64,000 bases of DNA, from assembly GCA_943737045.1 (NCBI GenBank), contig CALSFV010000022.1:602501-666500 (forward strand), in the 5' to 3' direction. How positions within the stretch are numbered: position 1 is the stretch's first letter; each line of letters starts with the position of its first letter. The notes under the pieces are model-generated. The model worked only from the letters and a program-made list of their open reading frames with translations. It made no database searches and was not told the DNA's origin. The translations under genes were made by a program, and so were the position numbers. This document shows positions 36,201 to 46,100 of this stretch, piece after piece. The stretch comes from Parapristionchus giblindavisi. Taxonomy: Eukaryota; Nematoda; Chromadorea; Rhabditida; Diplogasteridae.

Positions 36201-37824
36201 CAGCGGCCTCTTCGACGCGCAATGCTCTCTCGTTGATAGAGAACAGAGAAATAGTGTGCACAATGAAGAGGCCATTGAGTGAGGTCACTCTCCCTATAAG
36301 TATTTCGTAATGATGAGCTTACATCGTCATGATCGAGAGATTTCTGAAACTGAAGAGCATCAAACTTCTTTTGAGAAATGAGTGTCTCGTGCAGGGTGCA
36401 GACAACTGGAATTTTTTTTTGAATTATACACATTGATAAAAGTTTACTCCACAGCACACAAGACCTGTGAATTGTTATATTTAAAAAATTTGTGTGTTAT
36501 AGCTCAAAGGTCCTATGTGCTGTGGATGACACTTTTTGTCAGAACAAACCCGTTCCAACATGGAAGAAACGGCCGGTAGCTTCGATCAGATCGATAGTAT
36601 TTTTCTTGTTGAGTCTGCGAACCGAAACGGGCCTGACTCCCTTATCGTGAATAATCTGAATCAGCTGATTGATTGGTACCGTATACAGAAAAAGTGCACT
36701 CGACGACACACAAGAGCTGTGTTATATTTCGCACTTTGTGAGTTAAAATTAATGAAAAGTGTTAAATATATTATATAACCCTTCACAGGTCTTCACAGGT
36801 CTTGATGATCCATGAACGTTGGCAAACCGTTTGCCGGCAAACGTGACGTCACATCCGTAGGCGGAGCCGTTTGCCAGAGATCCTCCCCCTACGCTTGTGA
36901 CGTCACGTTTGCCGGCAAACGGTTTGCCAACGTTCATGGATACGGCCCCTGGACTACACTTATTTGTCCGCGTGCATTCAACGGAATACCTTATGCAGAG
37001 AACAGATGAGCTTCGTCGTATTGCCTTTCTTCCGGTTACTGAATTGATTGGCCGACCAATGAGTGAGCAGTGCCCGCTTGTGCTGCAGACACACATTCAT
37101 GTCGAGAATACGACCAGCCTGAAGAGATCAATGCATCTAACCGACACTAGTTCGAAATAGTTCAAAGTTCAAAAATTAGTTCAAAATGCGAGAGAGATGG
37201 GGCTGAACGAGCGTGAACCGAACCCGTCTGACCTTCGCCGCACAAATTTGACATTAATTTTCTGAACAATGTGAAAACAAGGAAATGTCGTTGTGGATAT
37301 TAGAAATAAAACTAGAAATATACGGTGAATACAGTGAACCCACCTCCGCTTGATCCTCCCAATCAACACGAATTCCTCCTCGAAGTAGAAGCAGATCAAC
37401 GACATTGGAGCAGCCCAAGGTCGCTCTTCCCGATAACTCGCTCAATCTGGAAAAATCCGATTATAAACGCTTATTTTATTTTATTTGCTCATTTATTATA
37501 CATCTTAAAGATGTTTCAACAAGCCAAAAGATAATTAAATGAAGAAATTTGCACAAGGAGTAAATGAAATAGTGGAAAAGGACAATGGGAAATGAGGGGA
37601 CGGTGGTCGATAAACAAATTCATACACTCACTTCTCCAGTCTTCCACCGCACGGCAGTTGAACTTCACTGGCACTTTTATAGGTGAGATTGAGATTCGAA
37701 AAGACGCACGTGTCTTCTTCCGACATCTGAAAACTGGTACTGAAGAAAATCACGAGAGAAATGGGTTAAAAGAACGACACAGGATGAGAGGAAGAGAGTG
37801 TGTGGAAGAGAGGCAAGGGAAGCA

Positions 37825-37858
<34 letters not shown>

Positions 37859-40800
37859 CTATCGACCGGGCGAGAGAGTGGAGGGGGATGCAAGAGGCAG
37901 AGGAAGGCGAGAGGCGAGAGAGTGTGTTGGTGTGAGAGAGTAGATAGGCAGGTGAGGCGACCAGCGTGCGAATGATTGCCTCGTCTTCAATGGCAATTGA
38001 ATACACTGAAACTTGATTTTGTCGAAAGTCGAGGGCGCAAATTGGCCGAAATTTTTACAATGGGGTCCTGAAACCATTCTGATACTATCTATGTAGGCCG
38101 CATAATACACTTTTGACTTGGAGAGAAATTGTATTTTTTGAAAATTGTTAAAAATATCACGGAAAATGAATAAGACAGGCGTTATCTCCATCAAATTCTG
38201 CCCCGGAACATGTTTGCTATTTTTTTTTAAATTAAAAACGCGATTTCAACGCGACGCCGTCTGGGGTCAAGGGTGGCTAAAAACACGATCATCGTCTTCA
38301 GCTCCCTTCAGAACCACGATCCACAATGATTTTTGACTGTTCCGGCCCCTGGGCCTCATATTCAATTTAATTAATCAATAATAATATTAATATTAATAAT
38401 AAAATAAATAATAAAATTGCTATTATAATTATTTCAGCTCAATCAAGATGTCCTCGCCCAATCTGAACAATGCCATCATCATCGGCTCCATGTTCACCTT
38501 CGTCTCTGTCATCCTATTAGGCATCGACAGCAGAGTCGTGCCCCAGGAACACTTTCCCAAACTGTGCTATGTAAGTTATCTTTGAAAGGTACACCGCGAG
38601 CTGGTTTGAAACTCTCTGCTCTGGAAATGCTCTCTCGTTTCTCTATGAAAGAGCGTTCAGTGTAATACATTTATCTTTTCAACACTAATTGAAATTACAG
38701 AAGAATAACTTCGTGTGCCTTCAATAACGGGTTGTACCATTCTTTACCTTACCTTTCACATTTCCTTTAAAGGCTCGTACCTGGATTCTGTGCTTCGGTT
38801 TCACTCTCGCCTTCGGTAGCATGTTCAGTAAGACGTGGAGAGTTCACTCGATCTTCACGAACATCAGAATGGATAAGAAGGCAATCAAGGTCATTTTGTT
38901 GTCTTAAAGTGGCCGAAACCTTTGTCAACGGTCTCTTCAACAGCCTACCCTCTCTCGTTGTTAGATAACAGAGAAATAGTATGCGCAATGAAGAGGCCAT
39001 TGAGTGAGGTCACTCCCCCTTTAATTATACTTTGCCTATTTAAGGTTAATAAATTGTTATTATCATTGTTATTATAAAAGTATTCAACAAAAAGATTCCG
39101 ATTGATTTATGAAGTTCAATAAAACGCATCCTCGTGGATTTGAGTTGCATGCTGTAATATATTATGATTGATTCATAGAGGAAACGTTGATATATGTAGC
39201 ATATATACCACTCGAATTCTAGCGATATTTTACTCGTTACCGACCCCTCCTTTATGTTAAATGTTCCATAATTTATGAGTTTTACAGGATTCCAAACTCT
39301 TTCTGATGCTGGGAATACTGATGATGATCGACTTTGTCGTTCTCTCAGCATGGGCATTCTTTTCGCCCTACGAACTCGAGATCAAGAATCTCACCAAAAT
39401 AGTATGTGTTTTTTTAAACATTTTTATATTTAGTTTTTAACACAATACAATGACACCTTTATCACGTACAAAACCAATTGGGAGAATGATTTCCAATACA
39501 TGACTGATTGGTCTGTTCGTGCTGACAATGAGGTCACAAACTCTCTCTTAAATAATTCGTCTTCTGAGCAACTATTAAATCTATTTTATTGTGTGTTTCG
39601 GAACCAAATATAATATGCAGAGTGAGATATGAAGCTGGTACGACCGCAAGAAATATTTATTTAATTTTTATATTTCAGCAAGAGCTGAACGCCGTGATTA
39701 TTCCGGAGGTGGAGACGTGCAAGTCGGACAATTCAGTCGCTTTCCAAGCTGTTTTATACGTGGTGAAAGGAATACTTATGGTAAGTGTAGAAGCACACAC
39801 ATAGTGTAAAACGAAACTACAGCTGAAAAAGCAAAAGACCTCTAAAGTTTTATATGCACAGCTCCAGTAAAACACACAGCTCTCCGTCTAGCAACGGCTT
39901 CTCGTAGACAAAGGAAGCGAGAGAGCATTGTCAGAACGGAGAGATTAGAGTCTCGAATGCCTTATTCATTGATCCTTGGCTTCGTGGAAAAGTTTGTATT
40001 ATGAGCTATACGAAAGTTGCCAAATTCGAAGAAAACAAATAAAAATAAATTAAATTCGGGTAATTATTTATAAAAATTTTTCCAGATTCTCGGATGTTTC
40101 CTCGCTTGGGAGACTCGTCACGTGAATATTCCGGCCCTGAACGACTCCAAATACATCGGAATGTCCGTGTACAATGTGGTGGTTATGTCGGTACTCGGAC
40201 TGAGCATCGCTTTTATTCTACAGGTTTGGCAGATCTATAATAATAATATATATTTTTTATCTCTAGATAGTCAGTCTTTACATAGTTTATTTTCTAACAC
40301 AACTTACTTTAAAACCATTCTTTCATTACTTTAACTCTAATAATAATATACTTTATGCGGTGCGAAAGTAAAGTATAATTTCTGATAAAATATTTGGTAG
40401 GTAGTGGAGTACGCATAAATTCGATGCTGCGACTTTGGTAGCAAAGAGAAAATTACAAATAAAATGAAATTCTTACAAAGACGGTAATGAAGCGATGGAT
40501 TTTCGGAAAGATTTTACAGAAGGACATATTATAATATTATTATTAAGCTGATTCCAAGCTTAATAATCTAATATTAGAATAACTTGGAAAAATCAATTAA
40601 TCTTTATCGGAAATACACATTTTTGTGCTGGGACATGGATGTAAACCATTGCTCATTTGACATAGTCCACCAGTTTCTTCAGATCATAGGTGGGCGCGTG
40701 AAAACGAATTCTTTTTGCGCGCAGCCTTGCCTTCCCTTTCGGGGCCTTGCGCATAGCCTTGCCTCGCAAAAATTGGAAAATTTCCAGTCAAATCTGCTAA

Positions 40801-42158
40801 AAATTGGCTATGCGCAGAGCCTTGCCTTACAATTCCCCGGTTTGCGCACAGCCTTTCCCCCAGCGTGCCCACCTGTGCTTCAGATTCTCTTCATTAGATC
40901 AATGCGCAAAAGCGAAAAGCGCTAATTACAATCGTCGAAAAATTCATTTATTTCTCTTTGCGCATCTTTTGCTCAAACTTGCAAAGTTGTTATCAAACGT
41001 TTTGTCTGTTAGTGGGGGAAATGACCACATATGAGAAAATATTTGCTCAGTGTGTCTCGATATCTGCCATCATATAATAATATATTTATAATAAATAAAT
41101 AAATAAATAATTATGGAAATAAATAAATAGTGCATGACATTTCAGGATCGCGTGAACGAGGCATACGCTCTCACGTGTCTCTTCATAATATTCTCGACCA
41201 CACTCACGTTGTGTTTATTATTCGTGCCTAAGGTAAATTACAATATATGAACACAAAATACAGATAGTTAGAGATTGAATGATCAATCGGCGTCGTTTGA
41301 AAGAAATATCCTAAGGAGTCAGTCTCAACATTTCACAGCATTTCTCCAATATGAATGACAGCATGCAAAAGATCACAGCATTGTAAACTCTATCTAAGGA
41401 TCTCCATACTTGATCAGTGGTCCCACTCGTAGATTATTCCTCTCCACCTCGTTTCTCACAATGACCTCTCGAAACGCTGTGTTTTTCCGGTGATCGAGCT
41501 CATACGCAACCCGCAAGGCATAGAACCGAAGGGATACAGGAGAGGTCTGATGAAGAGTGTGGTGCAGAAGCAGAAGACCACCCTCTCTCCGCGATCACAG
41601 TGAGTATTAATTTAATTATGTCATTTATTTATTTTAATAAATATTTTTAAATAATAATTTTAAAAATATTCATTCATATACTATAAAATAGCAAAAAAAT
41701 CTCCCATCATTTGGCACACTCTCTCGCCTCCATTCTAGTTGTTTTTCGCGATATTTGAACACTACATTGATTGTTTTAAAAATAATTCTAAATTGATTTC
41801 AACTCGCTTTGTACATGATGCCCATAGAGATGATAAATATTATCCATAATATAGAGCGATGGAGAAACGAATTAATACATTTGTTCACTCTCATGTCTAA
41901 TTTGCCTTGTGAAACATATCCCGAACGGAACGGAAAAATGTTTGCAATCGCGAACTGACTTTTTCGATTGTCCCAAAACTTATATAATAAAATTGTAGTG
42001 AATCCGAGAAGGATCTTTTGTCGCGTGCGGAAGCCGAGAATCAGCTCAAACATCGCATTCTTCACGAGAAATCTGCACTGTTATGGGAATTGCTGGAGAG
42101 ATTGAGGGACATGGGCGACACGACAATTATGCAGCAAGGTACGAACAGTTTACTTTGA
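22311..42158 (+). CDS. gbb-2: Metabotropic GABA-B receptor, subunit 2 type (25 exons, about 821 aa)
   Basis: This is a class C G-protein-coupled receptor for GABA at the plasma membrane, acting as the GABBR2-type partner of a heterodimer. Exons: 22311-22430, 22984-23108, 23335-23392, 26048-26149, 26713-26799, 27908-27964, 28233-28307, 28558-28602, 29006-29074, 30620-30750, 31046-31178, 31283-31319, 31665-31735, 31820-31927, 32039-32116, 32404-32461, 33100-33250, 38438-38570, 38773-38889, 39288-39401, 39679-39780, 40086-40223, 41146-41232, about 41490-41599, 41999-42158. All join in phase. A signal peptide ([15 protein letters not shown]) leads into a ligand-binding Venus flytrap (about 30-460), TM1 at about 471-495 and TM2-TM7 to about 730. 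Subunit 2 hallmarks are [11 protein letters not shown] and [15 protein letters not shown]. The C-terminus forms a coiled coil ([20 protein letters not shown]) as in GABA-B dimers. The length fits invertebrate relatives. The acceptor of exon 24 is abnormal. The 3' end may instead splice on at 42138. Confidence 0.93.
24093..24420. repeat. (CAGA)n tetranucleotide microsatellite with degenerate tail
   Basis: A nearly pure CAGA/ACAG run (24093-24232) is followed by a decayed CAGA/CTGA/AAGA mosaic to about 24420. It lies in the third intron of the GABA-B gene. Frames reading TDRQ or SVCL repeats are artefacts. Confidence 0.95.
25456..25813. mobile_element. TA-flanked MITE with TAGGGTGGCGA inverted ends
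   Basis: The left end TAGGGTGGCGAGAATGG and right end CCATTTTCGCCACCCTA are inverted copies over about 17 bp bounded by TA dinucleotides. The interior is a diverged palindrome containing GGTGGATATTCA/TGAATATC blocks and has no gene. The TA boundary suggests the Tc1/mariner type, which is an inference. It lies in the third intron of the GABA-B gene. Confidence 0.78.
26330..26563. repeat. Family C element, diverged and expanded by an AT-rich insert
   Basis: It starts CATGAACGGTGGCAAACATG ACGTCA and ends TGACGTCACC..GGGTTTGCCAGTATTCATG. The middle is about 150 bp of AT-rich sequence instead of the standard GC-rich spacer. Confidence 0.65.
28757..28850. repeat. Family A hairpin repeat in an intron of the GABA-B gene
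   Basis: It has CCGGGTTAATTTGGAACTCT and CATTCTGGCAGTGCTCTC, paired with GAGAGCATTGCCAAAGCGGA. Confidence 0.7.
32817..32939. repeat. Family B hairpin element
   Basis: A near-perfect hairpin of about 123 bp: AAAGGGAGCGTAACCTCTCT and its inverse AGAGAGGTTACGCTCCCTTT form the ends. The inner words TCAATGGCCTCTTC and GAAGAGACCATTGA also pair. Further copies are at 36178-36298 and 38905-39022. All three lie in introns of the GABA-B gene or in the element nested there. Confidence 0.88.
32980..33078. repeat. Family A repeat, eroded, next to a GABA-B exon
   Basis: ACACGAGCTAATTTGAAACT and GGGGTGTGTCTTTTAATT ends. The core hairpin is largely lost. It ends about 20 bp before exon 17, so it supplies part of the intron just upstream of that acceptor. 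Confidence 0.6.
34005..34155. repeat. Family D inverted repeat
   Basis: GGCACTGGGTCGGATGAATG and CAATCGACCTATTGCC pair as ends. The inner blocks ACCGACTGGAT and ATCCAGTCGGT pair too, with GAGACAAGCGCTAATG in the loop. A related copy is at 46113-46258. Confidence 0.75.
34130..34520 (-). pseudogene. Coding-like fragment in the composite element, product unknown
   Basis: Reading the minus strand, a stretch to about 34397 encodes [18 protein letters not shown] followed by KPSETTKE. After a short intron-like gap (GTGCGAATAG..CCTTTTCAG) the frame continues from about 34350 with [35 protein letters not shown] and NNVDEF. Composition and the fitting splice signals suggest exons of a real or formerly real gene. 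No family is recognised and no start is certain. It partly overlaps the family D repeat, which argues for decay at its 3' end. Confidence 0.35.
34520..35240. repeat. Left arm of a second inverted repeat within the composite element
   Basis: The arm matches 35711-36130 in reverse complement, with an internal segment (about 34653-34952) absent from the right arm. It includes GTGGGATACACTTC, TTTTTGATCTACCAAAAGTG and a tRNA-like T-arm (GCAGGTTCGAATCCTGC, 34953-34969). It also contains the 3' end of the broken gene at 35146-35690. Confidence 0.85.
35146..35690 (-). pseudogene. Broken gene of unknown family inside the inverted-repeat element
   Basis: One minus-strand frame runs from about 35690 to the stop at 35146, interrupted only by an in-frame TAA (35661-35663) and TGA (35407-35409). 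Landmarks in order are KTKKLATR, [stop], [28 protein letters not shown], a region [31 protein letters not shown], [stop], [16 protein letters not shown], and a strongly acidic tail [12 protein letters not shown]. The K/R-rich start, the '[13 protein letters not shown]' helix and the acidic tail look like a nuclear or DNA-associated protein carried by a mobile element, which is an inference. The last 29 codons are repeated in inverted orientation at 35713-35805. I could not assign a known transposase. Confidence 0.6.
35711..36130. repeat. Right arm of the second inverted repeat within the composite element
   Basis: This is the reverse complement of 34520-35240 apart from a deletion of about 300 bp. 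The T-arm-like GCAGGATTCGAACCTGC recurs at 35983-35999. The unpaired centre between the arms (35241-35710) is the body of the broken gene. Confidence 0.85.
36178..36298. repeat. Family B hairpin element
   Basis: It has AAAGGGACCGAAACCTTTGT, GCACAATGAAGAGGCCATTG and CTCTCCCTATAA. The two arms are more diverged than in the 32.8-kb copy. Confidence 0.8.
36560..37160 (+). CDS. Possible small gene nested in the composite element (uncertain)
   Basis: A plus-strand stretch from ATG at 36560 reads [20 protein letters not shown], then [20 protein letters not shown], and reaches a good donor (GTGAGT) at 36738. After a family C element, the frame ending at 37160 reads [40 protein letters not shown] and [11 protein letters not shown]. 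Both pieces have protein-like composition. The acceptor between them is not fixed, because the family C element (36811-36938) sits where the exon should start (CTTCACAG candidates at 36785-36800). It may be one gene with the repeat in its intron, a gene broken by the repeat, or two unrelated remnants. No family is recognised. Confidence 0.35.
36811..36938. repeat. Family C hairpin element, best preserved copy
   Basis: A 128-bp hairpin: CATGAACGTTGGCAAACCGT and its exact inverse ACGGTTTGCCAACGTTCATG form the ends. TTTGCCGGCAAACGTGACGT is again mirrored on the other side of a GCGGAGCCG../..CCTACGC centre. Confidence 0.92.
37281..37440 (-). pseudogene. Coding-like fragment in the composite element
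   Basis: The minus-strand frame contains [20 protein letters not shown] and [12 protein letters not shown] just before a GTGGGTTC donor-like site. It may be an exon of the same mobile-element gene as the fragments at 36330-36418 ([18 protein letters not shown]) and 35146-35690, all on the same strand. The linkage is an inference. Confidence 0.3.
37825..37856 (+). repeat. 32-base homopolymeric G run
   Basis: An uninterrupted run of 32 G follows AGGGAAGCA. It lies in the composite element. It could form G-quadruplex structure, and the exact length is likely to vary or be misread. Confidence 0.9.
38905..39022. repeat. Family B hairpin element
   Basis: TAAAGTGGCCGAAACCTTTG, GCGCAATGAAGAGGCCATTG and CACTCCCCCTTTA. 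It lies in the intron directly after GABA-B exon 19. Confidence 0.82.
39860..39960. repeat. Family A hairpin repeat in an intron of the GABA-B gene
   Basis: It has CTCTCCGTCTAGCAACGGCT and GAGAGCATTGTCAGAACGGA. The outer ends are partly lost. Confidence 0.65.
40686..40876. mobile_element. Family F MITE with AGGTGGGC inverted ends
   Basis: The left end ATAGGTGGGCGCG and right end CGTGCCCACCTGT are inverted. The body consists of paired GCGCAGCCTTGCC / GCCTTGCGCATAGCC-type words. No frame of note. It sits in the intron between exons 22 and 23 of the GABA-B gene. Confidence 0.7.
41433..41489 (+). promoter_or_regulatory. Alternative splice-acceptor extension at GABA-B exon 24
   Basis: The expected acceptor just before GTGATCGAGCTC reads TTTTTCCG instead of TTTTCCAG, so the AG is missing. 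The next usable AG upstream (CACTCGTAG) ends at 41432. Using it would add exactly 57 in-frame bases without a stop, inserting 19 residues (start [10 protein letters not shown]) right after TM7. Confidence 0.6.
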
Positions 42159-43101
42159 TTTATGAAGCAACAAATGGCCGGAGTCCTGTTGTATCACTAA
42201 ATTGGTGCTATCTGTGTTGTTTAAAGGAGCACCCCAAGCTAATTTTTCCCTTCGCTCTGGTAACGCTCTCTCGTAGACAAAGAAAGCGAGAGGGCATCTG
42301 CGGAGAGCGGAGCGGAGAGTTAGCTCGAGGAGTGCTTTTAACTTTTTGTGAAATATGTTGATCTCTGGGTTCAAGCATGTTCTCAATCATTTGTTTTCAA
42401 ATAACAAATCTAACTCTCAACATGTTGCAAGATTGAGGCACTTATCACTTTACGAATGAAGGTCTACGTGCATATTTCATGTGCGGTTTTCGTTCTTGAA
42501 GCCAAAGTATAATAATAATAATACGAAAAAGTGCGTGTTCTTAGTCAATGATAAATCAGAGTGTCAAACTACATTCTAAGTCCTCTAATCAGCGTGATAA
42601 TCATACATTTATCACCCGTTATAATATTATAAGATCATATCGCAGCCTTTGCACACGAGTCACTCAAGCCAAACTAATTTATTTTCGCATATGAGACAGG
42701 CTTATTATTATTAGTATTATATCACAAACGGAGTATGGACAGCAAAATAAACCACAATCGAAACGAAAAAAACGGGATATGATACAGTTACCGGTCTCAA
42801 AAGGATATGCAGATACAATTTTCGACAATACTTGCTATTATTATTTATGGCGATTTCCCTACGGAATGATACATCGGTCTAATTTTTCCTAATCGTTATT
42901 TTTTTAAAGATAAACGAAAGCATCGATTTCGTTGATTTTTTTCGAAAATTCCAAAATACATGGTACACTCTAGTGATGATCTGTTCAAAAATTGCTAAAA
43001 GAATAGAAAATCAGACAAAAATATCTTTGTTTTGCCCACTCTCTAGCATCTTTTCCTTTTCATTTCATTTCTTTTCACGACTTTTGCACACAACATAAGC
43101 A
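42159..43101. other. Intergenic between the GABA-B gene and the ET-module-like gene
   Basis: It contains a well-preserved family A repeat (42221-42340) and AT-rich sequence. No gene was seen. Further receptor exons would fall here if the alternative donor at 42138 is used, but none was recognised. Confidence 0.55.
42221..42340. repeat. Family A hairpin repeat, well preserved
   Basis: AAAGGAGCACCCCAAGCTAA and TTAGCTCGAGGAGTGCTTTT ends, CGCTCTGGTAACGCTCTCTC arm, and the TCGTAGACAAAGAAAGCGAG loop. Confidence 0.82.
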
Positions 43102-46100
43102 TTAATAGAATAGTAAGCTGAAAATTAGTAGTGGCAGTAGGGTCATGGGTAGTATGCTCGATGCAGATTGTAACACGGGAAAAGTGCCAAAGTCCCTCAG
43201 GACCGAGGTTGTGTCGATGTTGTTACAGTAGTCGCTGTCACAGCATAAGAATCTGTAAAAATCAATAATTTATTACAAGAACAACAGCAAAAAATCAATA
43301 ATTCAGCGTTATTTTCATTATATGCAGCCAAAATTCGAATGAATACGGAAAACTAAACCCATGGGATTTTTTGAAATGATCGTGTTCTATGATATTGGTT
43401 CACAGAGTTTTTCCAACACAGGGAGATCGATCATTGAAAACTTTATAAAATACGGTATGGTGCTCCATGGTGTACTTCGACCGCCTGCGCTCTCTCACTT
43501 TTACGTACTCTCTCTTCTGCTATTTTATCGGTCACACAATGATCGCTCTTAAAGTCTGTGTAGTCCACGATTTTCATTGAAAATTACTAATCGGAAGTGT
43601 CTTCCCAGTCTATTTATATTCATGAATGACGAGTATTTCCTGATTGATAATACACTTTTAGATTTAAGGTAACTCTGTTATGCTAACTCTGTTAAATTAT
43701 TGTAATGGTTCTAGACCATTTGTTTACGAGTGGAGAGAGTGTGCTGCGCAGCCCAATGGAATATTTTATAAATATTAATATTATGGAACAGTTCGGTTTA
43801 GTTTAATTTGGATGAGCAATTGAATAGGAAAGCATTTCCCTAAAGAATTATTAAAAATAAATGCATACCTTGTCTCGAGAAAGTACTTGCGTAGAACGTC
43901 TACACGGTCGGTCGAGTTCGTCTTGTCCCGGTAGAATCTCTCCTGTAAATATAGAACACTACAAAATTTTTATATGTTAGATTTTAGATTTTATCAATAT
44001 GCAAATGCTTCTTTTTGATGTATGATAAATTAAAAATTTACATTAAGTTGAAAGTAGTTAACCTGTAGTTAACCTAGTTAATGTAGTTAACTTGTAGTTC
44101 ATGTAGTCAACCTAACCTGCAGTTCCTCAGTGAGATGCTCTATCTTTATGTTCACATTCATATTGAAACCTCGCGTCTGGCAGATCCTTTCATAGACACA
44201 AAATCGACCGAATTTCTGCTGTAGTTCTCCCGATATGTTCGTTTTGTAGTATTCGGCGAAGCAAACCTGGAAAAAATTGATTTTATAAACCCAATTTCCG
44301 GCCGTTTATGTTTTTTCAAGAGCCAAAAATTAATCTTGGGTTTTTTTGAAAAGTAAGATCAGCAAGAAATTCTGCATGGAATATGGAGACCATTAGTTAA
44401 TAGTCCTTTTCACTAATAAATAAAGTGCTTGGAACCAGGAAATTAACGGCTCTACTTAATGTTCTAAGTGCTAATATTATTGCGTGTCATCCGTCGTCGT
44501 TTTTCGGAATCCATGATTTAGTCAAGGTTTTCCCTCCGTGAAGTCTTACACAACGAATTCGAGTGCTTTCCTCACTAATTCGATCGATTCGCTCAAATAG
44601 CCGGTAATTGTTTAGAGTAAGTAGCCGGCCGGTAATTAGGTTTACCTCGCTAGATTGGAGTTGAGAGTATAGAGAATATGAAAAGATTGCTTGTAAACGG
44701 CTTAAACGGCAGCATAAGAGACCCTTGGCTAAAAGTCCTTTTCACCAATATTCAAATTGCTCGTGGCAACATGGAAATTCCCAACTCGACTTGAAGTTCA
44801 CAACAAGCTAATTTGAAACTCTCTACTGTGGCCACACTCTCTCACTTTCTTTGTCTGCGAAATAGCATTGCCAATGCGGAGAGTTTCAAATTAACTCGGG
44901 GTGTGTAATTAATGTTCTAAATGCTAATATGGCTGTTAATCATCCGAAATCATCCGGAATTTTGCGGAATCAATAATTTTTCAGGGCGCATTTTGAGGTC
45001 AAAGTATGTTCCCTGTAATAATCGCAGTGAGTGGGATTTTGCGTGGTATCGTGCTCATACTTTACAATGTATCAATGATAGAGCAAACACACGATCTCTA
45101 ACGGGCGTGAGTTGGATTCTCGATTCTCGCACTGTCTGCTGATTGATGATAAGTACAATATTTACGAGCTAATATTACTCTATGGCTACGTTGTCTCGTA
45201 GATAGAGATAGCTGCAGAGCAAAGAGTTTCAAATAATCTCACTGCGAATTGGCTGAGAAGATTTACTCCACATATATTTATATAATAGATCAATTCGACC
45301 TTCTAAGAACGAATATGCATAAATTGTCATAAATTGGTCGCTACTAGGAATTCTCGCAAGCTTCATGCGCCTACGTAATTAGAAGATGTCCCTAGGAGTA
45401 GACCTCTCCCTCTCACTCTGTCCCTCTACCTCTGCCTCTACCTGTATCTCTACCTCATCCTCTCCCTCTACCTCTCCCTCTACCTCTACCTCTACCTCTA
45501 CCTCATCCTCTACCTCTACCTCTACCTCTACCTCTACCTCTACCTCTACCTCTACCTCTACCTCTACCTCTACCTCTACCTCTACTTCTCTCTTCTACGT
45601 CTTCATCGCAATCAATGAGTTTACACGACTAATGTGTTGATGAGGAGAGTGTTAGCCCCCTTTCGACTGTCGTAAGTAGCCTCAAGACATCCTAGTTCAC
45701 TCGTACATCTTCTACTTCTCCCTATCCCGCTCTCTACCTCTACATCTGCCCCTACCTCTATCTCTCTCTCTCCCTCTACCCCTCCTTCTACCTCTCCTTA
45801 TCCCTCACTCTCCCTCTCCCCCTCCCTCTCCCTCCCCCTCTACCTCTACCTCTACCTCTACCTCTACCTATACCTCTACCTCTTCCTCTACCTCTACCTC
45901 TTCCTCTGCCTCACCCTCTCACGCTCTTTACCTCTACCTCTTCCTCCACCTCTCCCTCTACATCTCCCTCTCCCATCCCTTCACCCCCATGTCATCTTCC
46001 CATACTCACCATGCATGAACAATGTGGTGATGTCGCAGAGACAGAAGCACTCATTGCCTATAGCAGACGGAGATGTGCAAACACATAAGCAGAGTTATCA

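Larger units (their letters stand above)
33320..38345. mobile_element. Composite element with long inverted ends filling the TM1-TM2 intron of the GABA-B gene
   Basis: The left end (about 33320-33680) and right end (about 37980-38345) are diverged inverted copies of one another. Shared blocks include GATAACGCCTGTCT with ATTCATTTTTC, CTACCCTTGAGGCCAGACG against CCACCCTTGACCCCAGACG, CAAAAGTGTATT, and GTTTCAGGACC against GTTTTCAGGACC. Inside are a CTCTCTCGC hairpin (33670-33900), a family D element, a second inverted-repeat pair around a broken gene (34520-36130), family B and C elements, coding-like fragments on both strands and a 32-base G run. The rest of this 5.2-kb intron is almost nothing but the element. 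No transposase family was recognised, and exact termini and target duplication are unclear. Confidence 0.6.

Noticed and set aside
22311..42158. Assignment of the receptor as GABA-B subunit 1, glutamate receptor or guanylate cyclase
   Set aside because: The transmembrane region carries subunit-2 words ([29 protein letters not shown]) and the C-terminus is a coiled coil rather than a kinase or cyclase domain.
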